DNA of 64,000 nucleotides from Agromyces ramosus (GTDB lineage: Bacteria > Actinomycetota > Actinomycetes > Actinomycetales > Microbacteriaceae): positions 3,782,001 through 3,846,000 of the forward strand of contig NZ_JAUSYY010000001.1 in NCBI RefSeq assembly GCF_030817175.1. Reading direction: 5' to 3'. Both the position numbers and the translations under genes were made by a program. Below the pieces are notes generated by a model, which was given only the letters and a program-made list of their open reading frames with translations, did no database searches and was not told the DNA's origin. Below are positions 17,257 to 26,047 of this stretch, piece by piece (position 1 is the stretch's first letter; every line of letters begins with the position of its first letter).

Positions 17257-18072
17257 ATGAGCGTCGTCGACTCTCCTTCGCGATTCACGCCACCGCCGTC
17301 GATCGTGCTGCTGCGCGACTTCGTCAACACCGTGGAGTGGCAGGTCGATCACGACGAGTGGGAGTCCCCGGTCGATCTCGGTTCGTGGTTCGCCGAACAC
17401 GCAGAGCTCGCCGTGCATGACCTGAGCATCGAGGATCTGGAACTGGCGCGCCGGGTACGCGAGGGGCTGCGTTCGGTGCTGCTGATGAATGCCGGTCACG
17501 AGCCGCTCGAGACATCCATCGACGATCTGAACGACGCCCTTGGCGTCGTCCCGCTTCGGATGCGATTCAGTGACGACGGCTCCGCGGTGCTCGCGGCGGC
17601 GCATTCATCAGCTCTCGAGCGCGCGCTCTCCGTCGTCATGGAGGCGATCGAGGCGGCCCACCACGACGGAAGCTGGCCGCGGTTGAAGGCATGTTCCCGG
17701 GATTCCTGTCGATGGGCCTACTGGGACGGCTCTCGCAACCGATCGGGCCGATGGTGCTCGATGGCGGGCTGCGGCAACTACGTCAAGATGCGCCGGCGAA
17801 ACAGTCCCGAGGAGGCGCAGGCTGACGTGATATCCGAATCGGCGAGCAACCGGATCCCGACCCTCGTCGATGTCGCGGGACGCGCGGGTGTGTCCATGAA
17901 GACCGTGTCGAACGTCGTCACGGGCGCATTCAATGTGGCGGAGCCGACCAGGTCGCGAGTGTTGGCGGCCATCGAGGAGCTCGGCTACCAGCCCAACCTC
18001 GCCGCGCGCGCCCTGCGAGCTCGCCGCACTGCCAAGCCTGATGCGCCTGGAAGCGAGGCCGCACGCGACTGA
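17257..18072 (+). CDS. ABATE/CGNR zinc-finger protein fused to a LacI-type helix-turn-helix
   Basis: 271 residues. The first part (about 15-140) matches the ABATE domain found before CGNR fingers in putative stress-linked regulators. The CGNR zinc finger begins at C147 ([14 protein letters not shown]) and ends with [12 protein letters not shown], in which the usual CGNR reads CGNY. Unusually, a LacI-type DNA-binding headpiece follows (from about residue 201: [20 protein letters not shown], hinge helix near [10 protein letters not shown]) with no sugar-binding domain after it. The protein is therefore a regulator with two candidate DNA-contacting modules. Its target is unknown; it stands between the two-component system and a Vsr-like gene. 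Confidence 0.8.
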   Translation: MSVVDSPSRFTPPPSIVLLRDFVNTVEWQVDHDEWESPVDLGSWFAEHAELAVHDLSIEDLELARRVREGLRSVLLMNAGHEPLETSIDDLNDALGVVPLRMRFSDDGSAVLAAAHSSALERALSVVMEAIEAAHHDGSWPRLKACSRDSCRWAYWDGSRNRSGRWCSMAGCGNYVKMRRRNSPEEAQADVISESASNRIPTLVDVAGRAGVSMKTVSNVVTGAFNVAEPTRSRVLAAIEELGYQPNLAARALRARRTAKPDAPGSEAARD

Positions 18073-18129
18073 ATCGCCATCGGATGCGCGCGACGGCAGG
18101 CCACGCCGCGCGGCGTCGTGGCCGCGTCG

Positions 18130-18891
18130 TCACGACACAGCCGGCTGCTGGATCGCGATCGCGTCGACGGGGTCGTCTCCACGGATCTGCCGCATCAGCG
18201 TCACGACCTCGTCGACGGCCGCCACCGTCAGCGAGCGGCAGACGACGCTGTACGTGCCGAAGGGTTCGAGGCCGCCTGCGCGAATGCGGATGACCTCCCA
18301 GCCCACCTCGCGGAGGGCCTCGTCTTTCTCGAGGTCGGATGCCTCCTTGAGGCCTCGGTGCGCGCGACGCGACCTCCCGGGGTCGTCGTACTCGATCGCG
18401 ATGCGCAGTTGCGGCACGAGGATGTCGGGCCAGACCTCCTGCTTGCCGTAGAACATGCGGGCGATGCGTACGGCGTTGACACGGTGGTGGAGGCGGATGC
18501 GTTCGCCGAGGAGCATGCGGAGGCGCTGCTCGACCATCGAGGTGCCGACCTTGAGCCCGGGTTTCATGAATGCGAGTCCGGCTTCGCGTGACGCCGCTGG
18601 GCCTGCAGCGTTCGCGCGGCACTTCGCGCAGCTCGGACCGGTGAGCACCTCGCGAACGGTGGCGGGGTAGCGGTCGTGCCCGCGCGCACACCGCCAGTCG
18701 TAGTTCGCCCCCACGCGGGTCTCGCGGGCGAGCGCCGCCCGCTGCGGTGGTGCGACCCGCGCGAGGAGCTCCGAGCGCGAGCGGTGCGTCTCATGAAGGA
18801 GCATGCACAAGGGACAGACGCGCCGCAGGGCGACGACCCCCGGCTCGCCGACCGTACCGCCATGGCCGCACACGAACCCCACCGCGACCAT
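18130..18891 (-). CDS. Zinc-ribbon protein with a Vsr/DUF559-like nuclease-fold domain
   Basis: 253 residues from ATG 18891. The N-terminal half holds treble-clef zinc-binding repeats (C-G-H near the start, CPLC, later CARGHD and SCAKC). The C-terminal half resembles very-short-patch-repair or DUF559 endonuclease folds: SMVEQRLRMLLGERIRL, then PDILVPQLRIAIEYDD (the acidic residues of a PD-(D/E)xK-type site) and a KDEALREVGWEVIRI strand. Proteins with this architecture occur widely in actinobacteria as single genes; nuclease activity is likely but unproven. No methylase or mobile-element gene is adjacent. Confidence 0.72.
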   Translation of the reverse strand: MVAVGFVCGHGGTVGEPGVVALRRVCPLCMLLHETHRSRSELLARVAPPQRAALARETRVGANYDWRCARGHDRYPATVREVLTGPSCAKCRANAAGPAASREAGLAFMKPGLKVGTSMVEQRLRMLLGERIRLHHRVNAVRIARMFYGKQEVWPDILVPQLRIAIEYDDPGRSRRAHRGLKEASDLEKDEALREVGWEVIRIRAGGLEPFGTYSVVCRSLTVAAVDEVVTLMRQIRGDDPVDAIAIQQPAVS

Positions 18892-19020
18892 CGGCCACTC
18901 CCATCACTCGTTGCGAACATGGTGTCGCGGGCCACCGACACTCGGGTGTCGAGCGTCACGCGCGGCGTGAGACGCGACCATCGGCCACCGATGTCGGCCC
19001 GGGCCCGGGAGAATGGAACG

Positions 19021-20817
19021 GTGCAGATCGCGGTGGGAACGGCGGGGCAGGGCCGGGTCGCCCTCGTCGACCTCGACGCATCCGACCAACCGATTGCGAC
19101 GGTGTCGATCGCCGAGCTCCCGCCCGCGGTACGCGAGCTCGAGTCGCATCGTCCACGCTGGGTGTGGGGTGACACCCGCGATTGGTATCCGTCGCTCCTT
19201 GACGCCGGGATCCGCGTCGAACGCTGCCACGACCTGCGGCTGTGCGGCGCGATCCTCGGCCAGTCGTCGACCACCGAGGCGGCGCGCGTGGCGCACCCGC
19301 GACCGGCGTGGCTGCCGCTCGGCCCGAGCGAGCCGGGCGGAGCCGTGACGCCGGTCGAGGCATCCGTCGACCGCACGCCCCTCTTCGATTTCGAGGAGTT
19401 CGACGTCCTCCAGGCAATCGGCGTGGAGGAGCGCACCGGCGAGGCATCCGATCGGGTCGCGTCCGCCGACGCGGCCGCGGTGCCGGTGGCAGCCGTCGCG
19501 GCCGAGTACCGCCGCCAGCTCGAGGTCGTGGCGCAGAGCACGTCACCGGGGGCGCTGCGCCTGCTGCTCGCGGCAGAATCGGTGGGAGCCCTCATCGGCG
19601 TCGAGCTCCATGCCGCCGGGCTCCCGTGGGATCGAGCCGTGCACGAACGGGTCCTCGAGACCGAGCTCGGGCCGAAGCCGAAGCCCGGCTGGAAGCCGGC
19701 CCACATGGAGCGGCTCGCCGCCGAGGTGCGTGCAGCCCTGGAGGCGCCGTCCGTGAACCTCGACTCGCAGGTCGACCTGCTGCGCGCCCTGCGTCGGGCG
19801 GGCATCCATGTCGCCTCCACAGGGCGCTGGGAGCTGAAGGAGCACGAGCATCCGGCGATCGAGCCGCTCCTCGCCTACAAGAAGCTCGCTCGGCTCCTGA
19901 GTGCCAACGGCTGGGCGTGGCTCGACGAGTGGATCGCCGATGGCCGGTTCCGGCCCGACTACGTTCCGGGCGGCACGGCGACGGGCCGCTGGGCGACCGC
20001 CGGCGGAGGCGCACTGCAGCTGCCGAAGAACGTTCGCAGCGCCGTCGTCGCCGACCCCGGCTGGAAGCTGGTGGTGGCGGATGCCGCACAGCTCGAGCCG
20101 CGCGTGCTCGCCGGCCTCGCGCGCGATGAGGCGATGGCCGAAGCCGGCCGGGGCAAGGACTTCTACCGCGGCATCGTCGACGCGGGGGTCGTCGAGAACC
20201 GCGAGCAGGCGAAGTACGCGATCCTGGGTGCCATGTACGGCGCGACGACGGGGGAGAGCGGGCGACTCGTGCCGCGACTCGCGCGCGCCTACCCGCGGGC
20301 GATGGCCCTGGTCGACCGCGCCGCGGCCGACGGCGAGCGAGGTGCGATCGTCACGTCGCACCTCGGCCGCTCGTCACCCCTGCCGTCGGCGGAGTGGCGC
20401 GAGGTGCAGTCGCGAGCGAGCCAGCCCGAGGCGACCTCCGCCGACGAACGCCGGGCCCGGTCGGTCGCTCGCGACTGGGGCCGCTTCACGCGCAACTTCG
20501 TGGTGCAGGGCAGCGCGGCCGAGTGGGCGCTCTGCTGGATGGCCGCCCTTCGTTCGCGGCTCGCGGCTATCGCGGCGACCGCGGTCGTCGATGAACTCGC
20601 TCGCGCGTCCGGTCCCGCCTTCGAGCGGGCCCCGCACCTCGTGTACTTCCTCCACGACGAGATCATCGTGCATACACCGGCGGTGCTGGCAGAACAGGTC
20701 GCCGAGGCTGTCACCGAGGCGGCGCGTGGTGCGGGCAAGCTGCTCTTCGGCGAATTCCCGGTCGAGTTCCCGCTCGACCTTGAAGTCGTCGACAGCTACG
20801 CCCTCGCCGAGGGCTGA
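19021..20817 (+). CDS. Bifunctional 3'-5' exonuclease/DNA polymerase (PolA-like, actinobacterial type)
   Basis: 598 residues from the GTG at 19021, where homology begins; the frame is open further upstream. The C-terminal half is a family A polymerase: TGRWATAGG, motif A near residue 354 (VVADAAQLEPRVLAGL), motif B in the form R-x3-K-x3-L-x3-YG (REQAKYAILGAMYG) and motif C near 545 (LHDEIIVHTP). The N-terminal part corresponds to the exonuclease-like domain, but I cannot point to a full set of DEDD metal ligands, so proofreading may be lost. It lacks the 5' nuclease of true PolA, which should be elsewhere. The role is presumably repair or gap filling. It converges with the PadR gene, overlapping by 22 bases. 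Confidence 0.85.
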   Translation: MQIAVGTAGQGRVALVDLDASDQPIATVSIAELPPAVRELESHRPRWVWGDTRDWYPSLLDAGIRVERCHDLRLCGAILGQSSTTEAARVAHPRPAWLPLGPSEPGGAVTPVEASVDRTPLFDFEEFDVLQAIGVEERTGEASDRVASADAAAVPVAAVAAEYRRQLEVVAQSTSPGALRLLLAAESVGALIGVELHAAGLPWDRAVHERVLETELGPKPKPGWKPAHMERLAAEVRAALEAPSVNLDSQVDLLRALRRAGIHVASTGRWELKEHEHPAIEPLLAYKKLARLLSANGWAWLDEWIADGRFRPDYVPGGTATGRWATAGGGALQLPKNVRSAVVADPGWKLVVADAAQLEPRVLAGLARDEAMAEAGRGKDFYRGIVDAGVVENREQAKYAILGAMYGATTGESGRLVPRLARAYPRAMALVDRAAADGERGAIVTSHLGRSSPLPSAEWREVQSRASQPEATSADERRARSVARDWGRFTRNFVVQGSAAEWALCWMAALRSRLAAIAATAVVDELARASGPAFERAPHLVYFLHDEIIVHTPAVLAEQVAEAVTEAARGAGKLLFGEFPVEFPLDLEVVDSYALAEG

Positions 20818-21467
20818 GCGCTGCCGTCGCGGCCGCCGTCTGCCGACGACGTCGGTTCGTCGTCGGCCCTGCGTGGAGCAGCAGGCCGCCGACCGCGCCG
20901 AGGGCGTGTCGCCTTCGGGGCGAACGCAGAGCTCGACGCCGCTACGGCCGAGACGCCGCCGAGCCACTCGAGGGCCGCTCTCGCCTTGGCGGCGTCGGCA
21001 TGCGCCGCCTGCACTGCGAGCTCGGCTTCGGGTGCGAGCGGCGTGTCGGGATCCGGCGACACACCCGCGACAGCGGCATTCGCCTCCGCCGCAGCGAGCC
21101 GGCCGCGCCAGCGCGCGAGCTCACCGTCGACGGTCGACTCGGCATCGACCCCGGGCAGCGAGAGCGCAATGAGCACGCGATCGACCGTCTCGTCCCAAGG
21201 GTCGGCGCCCGCGGCATCCACTCCGCCGAGCCAGGCGAGGGCGGCGGTCTCGCCCGCCGGGGTCAGCGCGTGCAGGGGGAGCCCGTCGTCGGTCGTGCCG
21301 GCCGGGGTGATGAGCTTCTGCGCGGTCAGGCGATCGAGCGTGGCATACGTCTGGCCGACGTTGACCTGCCGCCGCCCTCCCGTGCGAGCTTCGACGCCGC
21401 CGTGCAACTGGAAGCCGTAGGCCGGACCCATCGTGAGCAGGGTGAGGAGCGCGTCACGTACGGCCAT
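20796..21467 (-). CDS. PadR family transcriptional regulator
   Basis: 223 residues from ATG 21467, preceded by CCTCCTCCC on the + strand (GGAGGAGG in the gene sense), a strong ribosome-binding site. The N-terminal PadR winged helix is clear (LLTLLTMGPAYGFQLHG, then VNVGQTYATLDRLTAQKLI), followed by the C-terminal helical dimerisation domain. The last 60 residues are an Ala/Pro/Arg-rich tail (RPRRGRRPAAPRR) that is longer than usual for the family and could bind DNA. The target is probably its own promoter and an unlinked transporter; nothing adjacent is an obvious partner. Confidence 0.85.
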   Translation of the reverse strand: MAVRDALLTLLTMGPAYGFQLHGGVEARTGGRRQVNVGQTYATLDRLTAQKLITPAGTTDDGLPLHALTPAGETAALAWLGGVDAAGADPWDETVDRVLIALSLPGVDAESTVDGELARWRGRLAAAEANAAVAGVSPDPDTPLAPEAELAVQAAHADAAKARAALEWLGGVSAVAASSSAFAPKATRPRRGRRPAAPRRADDEPTSSADGGRDGSAQPSARA

Positions 21468-21502
21468 TGGGTCTCCGAATCGGGAGGAGGAACGATTCAC
21501 CG

Positions 21503-21508
21503 AGTATA
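21503..21508 (-). promoter_or_regulatory. Possible -10 element for the padR gene
   Basis: TATACT on the minus strand lies 35 bases before the padR start codon, in an AT-richer patch containing a run of five A. No convincing -35 was found at standard spacing. Confidence 0.35.
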
Positions 21509-21557
21509 GAGTTTTTGAGCCGCGGATGCCCGTCAACACGAAACGACGCCCGAGATC

Positions 21558-21586
21558 TTGCCTTCCGCCCTGATCCGGAGCATAAT
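21558..21586 (+). promoter_or_regulatory. Promoter of the DUF3145 gene
   Basis: TTGCCT, a 17-base spacer and CATAAT form a good SigA-type promoter, followed by a leader of about 85 bases ending in the purine-rich ribosome-binding site GGAGAGAGAG just before ATG 21679. Confidence 0.5.
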
Positions 21587-21678
21587 CGCCCATGACGGCT
21601 CGCCGTCGACAACCGAACACCGGCCATCCGCCGCTCCGAGGTCGTAGGGGAAGACGCACCTCAGGAACGGAGAGAGAG

Positions 21679-22200
21679 ATGGCGGAGAAGGTCACGCGGG
21701 CCGTGCGCGCCGCGCGAGGGGTGCTGTTCGTGCACTCCTCGCCGCGGGCGCTGTGCCCGCATGTCGAATGGGCGGCCGGCGGTGCGCTGGGCACGCCGGT
21801 CAACTTCGACTGGAGCGAGCAGCCCGTGCTGCGCGGCATGATGCGCGCCGAGTTCTACTGGGAGGGCGAGGCCGGCAGCGGTGCGAAGCTCGCCTCGGCA
21901 CTGCGCGGCTGGGAACAGTTGCGGTTCGAGGTGAGTGAGGACCCGACGCCGGGCTCCGATGGCGCCCGGTGGATGCACACGCCTGAGCTCGGGGTGCACT
22001 TCGCGCAGACCGACACCGCGGGCAATGCGGTGATTCCCGAGGACCGCATCCGGTATGCGATGGAACTCGCCGGGCATGACCCGGTCGAGCTGCACCGCGA
22101 GCTCCGGCTCGCGCTCGGGCAGGCATGGGACGACGAACTCGAGCCGTTCCGCCACGCCAGTGATTTCGCTCCGGTCGTCTGGTTGCACCAGGTGGGCTGA
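21679..22200 (+). CDS. DUF3145 family protein
   Basis: 173 residues from the ATG at 21679, which has an immediately preceding purine-rich ribosome-binding site; the frame is open upstream to 21592 but similarity starts here. It matches the actinobacterial DUF3145 family over its full length (ARGVLFVHSSPRALCPHVEWA near the start, then RMAE-like helices, ending in APVVWLHQVG). The function is unknown. In Microbacteriaceae it commonly sits beside the fatty-acid synthesis operon, as here, with which it converges across a strong terminator. Conservation in this position suggests a link to envelope or lipid metabolism, but that is inference. Confidence 0.88.
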   Translation: MAEKVTRAVRAARGVLFVHSSPRALCPHVEWAAGGALGTPVNFDWSEQPVLRGMMRAEFYWEGEAGSGAKLASALRGWEQLRFEVSEDPTPGSDGARWMHTPELGVHFAQTDTAGNAVIPEDRIRYAMELAGHDPVELHRELRLALGQAWDDELEPFRHASDFAPVVWLHQVG

Positions 22201-22289
22201 GCGGCAGGTGTGACGAGGCGGTGGCGTGACGCGATCGTCGGATGACCCATTCCCGGCGACGCACGATCGAAACCCACGAGTCACGACGA

Positions 22290-22327
22290 AGAAGACCCCG
22301 GCGCTGGGACGGCGACCGGGGTCTTCT
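22290..22327. terminator. Bidirectional terminator between DUF3145 and fabF
   Basis: A 12-base perfect stem (AGAAGACCCCGG with CCGGGGTCTTCT) and 14-base loop, followed by CTT on the + strand and flanked by purines that give a pyrimidine tail on the - strand. It serves both convergent genes. Confidence 0.8.
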
Positions 22328-22369
22328 CTTGTGCGCTCTGCACGATGCCGCGGCGGAGCCGCCGGGATG

Positions 22370-23605
22370 TCAGGCGGTACGGAATGCCGCGACGGCGTTG
22401 TGCCCGCCGAAGCCGAAGGAGTTCGAGATGGCGATGATGTCGTCGCCCTCGAGCGCACGCGGCGAGGTGACCACGTCGAGGGGGATCTCGGGATCCTGCT
22501 CGGTGAGGTTGATCGTCGGCGGGATGACCCGCTCGTGCAGTGCGAGCACTGTGAACAGCGCCTCGATCGCACCGGCCCCGCCGAGGAGGTGGCCGGTCGA
22601 CGCCTTGGTGGCGGTGACGGCGATGCCGTCGAGCAGGTCGCCGAACACACGGCGCAGGGCGTTGTACTCCGCGATGTCGCCGACGGGCGTGCTCGTGGCG
22701 TGCGCGTTGACGTGGCGTACGTCGGCGAGGCTCGCACCCGCTCCTTCGATCGCCGTCTTCATCGCCCGTGCCGCGGCCGAGCCCTCGGGGTCGGGCGCCG
22801 TGATGTGGTACGCGTCGCTCGTGATCGTGCCGCCGAGCAGCTCGGCGTAGATGCGGGCGCCGCGGGCCTTCGCGTGCTCTTCGGTCTCGACGACGAGCGC
22901 AGCCGCGCCTTCGCCGAGCACGAAGCCGTCGCGTCCGAGGTCGTACGGGCGGGACGCGATCGCCGGGTCGTCGTTGCGACGCGAGAGCGCCTGCATCGAC
23001 GCGAACGCCGCGATCGGCAGCGGGTGGATGGCTGCTTCGGAGCCCCCGGCGATGACGACATCGGCGAGCCCCTGCTGCAGGTGGTCGTAGGCGTTCACGA
23101 GCGCCTCGGTGCTCGACGCGCACGCCGAGACGACCGTGCGGATGCCGGCACGAGCGTGCAGGTCCATGCCGATCGCCGCGCCCGGGCCGTTCGGCATCAG
23201 CATCGGCACCGTCATGGGCAGGACGCGACGCGGGCCGCGCTCGCGCAGGGTGTCCCATGCATCGAGGAGGGTCCACACACCGCCGATGCCGGTGGACCAG
23301 TCGACGGCGAGCCGCTCGGGGGCCACCTCGGGCGCGCCCGCGTCAGCCCAGGCCTCACGGCCGGCGATGAGAGCGAACTGGCTCGACGGATCGAGTCGCT
23401 TCACCTCGTGCCGTTCGAGGACGCCGGCTGTCGGCACCTTCGCAGTGGCCGCGAACGTCACGGGCAGCGCGAGCTCGGTCACCCACTCATGCTCGAGCGG
23501 GCGAGCGCCGGACTCGCCGGCGAGCAGCGCATTCCAGCTGTCGCGGGCGGTGCCGCCGATCGGCGAGGTCGCGCCGATGCCGGTGATCACGATCTTCTTG
23601 GTCAT
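22370..23605 (-). CDS. fabF: Beta-ketoacyl-ACP synthase II
   Basis: Condensing enzyme of type II fatty-acid synthesis, extending acyl-ACP with malonyl-ACP. 411 residues from ATG 23605 (MTKKIVITGIGATSPIG). The Cys-His-His triad is intact: C162 in VVSACASSTE, His in NAHATSTPVGD, and His in KASTGHLLGGAGA. The glycine-rich C terminus (SNSFGFGGHNA) is typical. It is the last gene of the fasR-fabD-fabH-acpP-fabF operon and ends at a strong terminator. The presence of a FAS-II operon, with no giant FAS-I gene in the window, fits Microbacteriaceae. Confidence 0.95.
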   Translation of the reverse strand: MTKKIVITGIGATSPIGGTARDSWNALLAGESGARPLEHEWVTELALPVTFAATAKVPTAGVLERHEVKRLDPSSQFALIAGREAWADAGAPEVAPERLAVDWSTGIGGVWTLLDAWDTLRERGPRRVLPMTVPMLMPNGPGAAIGMDLHARAGIRTVVSACASSTEALVNAYDHLQQGLADVVIAGGSEAAIHPLPIAAFASMQALSRRNDDPAIASRPYDLGRDGFVLGEGAAALVVETEEHAKARGARIYAELLGGTITSDAYHITAPDPEGSAAARAMKTAIEGAGASLADVRHVNAHATSTPVGDIAEYNALRRVFGDLLDGIAVTATKASTGHLLGGAGAIEALFTVLALHERVIPPTINLTEQDPEIPLDVVTSPRALEGDDIIAISNSFGFGGHNAVAAFRTA

Positions 23606-23681
23606 TCGAGAAACACTCCGATGGAGGAACGGTGAGACTGATCGAGCGGGCCGGGCGGTCGCGCCGGCCCGCTCCACGCAG

Positions 23682-23930
23682 TTAGGCCTGAGCCTTGACG
23701 ATGAAGTCGACGGCGTCGCCGACGGTCTTCAGGTTCTTGACCTCTTCATCGGGGATCTTCACGTCGAACTTCTCTTCGGCGTTGACGACGATCGTCATCA
23801 TGGAGATCGAGTCGATGTCGAGGTCGTCGGTGAACGACTTGTCCAGCTCAACCGTGTCGGTCGCAATGCCGGTCTCGTCGTTGATGAGCTCGGCCAGGCC
23901 GGCAAGCACTTCTTCGGTGGACAATGCCAT
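23682..23930 (-). CDS. acpP: Acyl carrier protein
   Basis: 82-residue acidic helical protein carrying growing acyl chains. The 4'-phosphopantetheine attachment serine is S41 in DLDIDSISMM. Length, charge and helix pattern are typical. It sits between fabH and fabF with gaps of 68 and 75 bases, each with a purine-rich ribosome-binding site (GGAGAAG before its ATG), consistent with a need for high expression. Confidence 0.96.
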   Translation of the reverse strand: MALSTEEVLAGLAELINDETGIATDTVELDKSFTDDLDIDSISMMTIVVNAEEKFDVKIPDEEVKNLKTVGDAVDFIVKAQA

Positions 23931-23998
23931 TGTTCTTCTCCTTGTGGGGGGTGTCTCGTTTGACCGAGAGACAGTCTAGATGGACAGTGGTCGGCGGT

Positions 23999-25003
23999 TC
24001 AGGGGAGAACCACCACTTGGGCGCCGAACACGAGGCCGGCGCCGAAGCCGATCTGGAGGGCGAGGCCCCCCGAAAGCTCCGGATGCTCTTCGAGCAGGCG
24101 GTGGGCTGCCAGGGGGATCGAGGCCGCCGAAGTGTTGCCGGTCGTCTCGATATCCCGCGCGATGACGACCGACTCGGGCAGCTTCAGCTGCTTCGCGAAC
24201 TCGTCGATGATGCGCATGTTCGCCTGGTGCGGAATGAACGCGGCGAGGTCGGCAGAGGTCACGCCGGCGGCATCCAGTGCCTGCTTGGCGACCTTTGCCA
24301 TGTCCCACACCGCCCAGCGGAAGACCGTCTGACCCTCTTGACGGAGGGTCGGCCACTCGGCCCTGCCGTCACGGTACTCGGTGAGCGTCCCGTTCATGCC
24401 GACCGCTCCAGCCTTCGAGCCGTCGGAGCCCCAGATGGTGCGTGCGATACCCGGGAAGTCGCTCGGACCGATCACGACCGCGCCGGCGCCGTCGCCCAGG
24501 AGGAACGAGATGCTGCGGTCGGTCGGGTCGACGACGTTCGAGAGCTTCTCGGCGCCCACCACGAGCGCGTAGTGTGCGTTGCCGGTGCGGATCAGCGCGT
24601 CGGCCTGGGCGATCGCGTATGCGTATCCGGCGCACGCGGCGTTGGTGTCGTACGCGGCCGCCGGGTTGGCACCTACGCGATCGGCCAGGACAGCGGCGAT
24701 CGACGGCGTCTGCTGCACGTTCGAGACGGTGGCGACGATGACGAGGTCGATGAGCTCGGGCGTGACGCCGGACTTCGCGATGGCCTCGCGTGCGGCATCG
24801 GTCGCGAGATCGAGCGCCTCCACGTCGGCCCCGGCCCGCATTCGCGTGACGATGCCCGTGCGCTGCTGGATCCATTCGTCGGAGGAGTTGATCGGGCCGA
24901 CCAGGTCGTCGTTCGGCACCGCGTTCTCGCCGCGGGCCGCTCCGATGGAGTAGATGCGCGTGTACGCGGGTCCACGTGACTGCTGCAGGGTGGGCTTCGT
25001 CAT
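23999..25003 (-). CDS. fabH: Beta-ketoacyl-ACP synthase III
   Basis: Starts each fatty acid by condensing an acyl-CoA primer with malonyl-ACP. The Cys-His-Asn triad is visible: Cys in NAACAGYAYA, His in FIPHQAN and Asn in TGNTSAAS. I used the ATG at 25003 (MTKPTLQQ), giving 334 residues; the ATG at 25018 in the same frame is equally possible and both ribosome-binding sites are weak. The gene begins within 40 bases of the fabD stop, so the two are co-transcribed. Primer preference (branched or straight) cannot be read from the sequence. Confidence 0.94.
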   Translation of the reverse strand: MTKPTLQQSRGPAYTRIYSIGAARGENAVPNDDLVGPINSSDEWIQQRTGIVTRMRAGADVEALDLATDAAREAIAKSGVTPELIDLVIVATVSNVQQTPSIAAVLADRVGANPAAAYDTNAACAGYAYAIAQADALIRTGNAHYALVVGAEKLSNVVDPTDRSISFLLGDGAGAVVIGPSDFPGIARTIWGSDGSKAGAVGMNGTLTEYRDGRAEWPTLRQEGQTVFRWAVWDMAKVAKQALDAAGVTSADLAAFIPHQANMRIIDEFAKQLKLPESVVIARDIETTGNTSAASIPLAAHRLLEEHPELSGGLALQIGFGAGLVFGAQVVVLP

Positions 25004-25034
25004 GCTCGGCTTTCTCATGTCGTTCCGGACGCCG

Positions 25035-25955
25035 TCAGGCGGCGTGCTCGATGAGCTCGATCGCAGCGGCGAGGTCGTCGGGCGTCTTCACCGCGACGGC
25101 GGGCACGCCCTTCAGCCCTCGCTTCGCCAGGCCGACGAGCGCACCGGCGGGGGCGACCTCGATGATGCCGGTGACGCCGGCCGCGGCGAACGACTGCATG
25201 CATCGGTCCCAGCGCACCGGCGATGACACCTGGCCGACGAGCAGGTCGAGGAACTCGGCTCCGGATGCCACGGCGCTGCCGTCGCGGTTCGTCCACAGCG
25301 TGACTCCGGGGTCGGAGACATCGTGGTCGGCCGCGACCGCAGCGAGTCGCTCGACGGCCGGGCGCATGTACCGGGTGTGGAAGGCGCCGGCGACCTGGAG
25401 CGGGATGACGCGTGCGCCCGCGGGCGGCTCGGCCTTCAGCTGCTCGAGGGCGCCGAGGGCGCCGGCGACCACGATCTGGCCGCCGCCGTTGAAGTTCGCG
25501 GGTTCGAGTCCGAGTTCGTCGAGGCGGGCGATGAGGGCGCCTTCGTCGGCGCCGATGACGGCGCTCATGCCGGTCGGCTCGAGCGCGGCGGCATCCGCCA
25601 TCGCACGGCCGCGCTCGGCGACGAAGCGCATCGCCGCGGTGTCGGTGAGCACGCCGGCGGCGGCGGCCGCGGTGATCTCGCCGACCGAGTGGCCGGCGAT
25701 GCCGCCGATGCGCTCGGCACGGCCGTCGCCGAGGAGCGCCGAGAGCGTGAGGAGGCCGGCGGCCACGATGAGCGGCTGCGCGATCGCGGTGTCGCGGATG
25801 GTGTCGGCGTCGCTCACGGTGCCGTGGGTCGCGAGATCGATGCCGGCGGCATCGGACAATTCGGCGAGCCGCTCGGCTGACGCCGGCTCGGCGAGCCAAG
25901 GGGCGAGGAATCCGGGGGTCTGCGAGCCCTGTCCAGGGCAGACGACGACGATCAC
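25035..25955 (-). CDS. fabD: Malonyl-CoA:ACP transacylase
   Basis: Loads malonyl groups onto ACP. 306 residues from the second of two consecutive GTG codons (25955; the other is 25958), with TGGAG just upstream. The catalytic serine is in IAGHSVGEITA and the partner histidine in VAGAFHTRYM. The N terminus CPGQGSQTPGFL is characteristic of actinobacterial FabD. First biosynthetic gene after the regulator fasR, 92 bases downstream of it. Confidence 0.95.
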   Translation of the reverse strand: MIVVVCPGQGSQTPGFLAPWLAEPASAERLAELSDAAGIDLATHGTVSDADTIRDTAIAQPLIVAAGLLTLSALLGDGRAERIGGIAGHSVGEITAAAAAGVLTDTAAMRFVAERGRAMADAAALEPTGMSAVIGADEGALIARLDELGLEPANFNGGGQIVVAGALGALEQLKAEPPAGARVIPLQVAGAFHTRYMRPAVERLAAVAADHDVSDPGVTLWTNRDGSAVASGAEFLDLLVGQVSSPVRWDRCMQSFAAAGVTGIIEVAPAGALVGLAKRGLKGVPAVAVKTPDDLAAAIELIEHAA

Positions 25956-26047
25956 CACTCCAGTCTGCCAATGACCGGCGGCGTCGGAGTGTGCATACGC
26001 TACAAGCTCTTCGGGGAACCCTTGTACCGGGCGAACAGAATCCCAGG

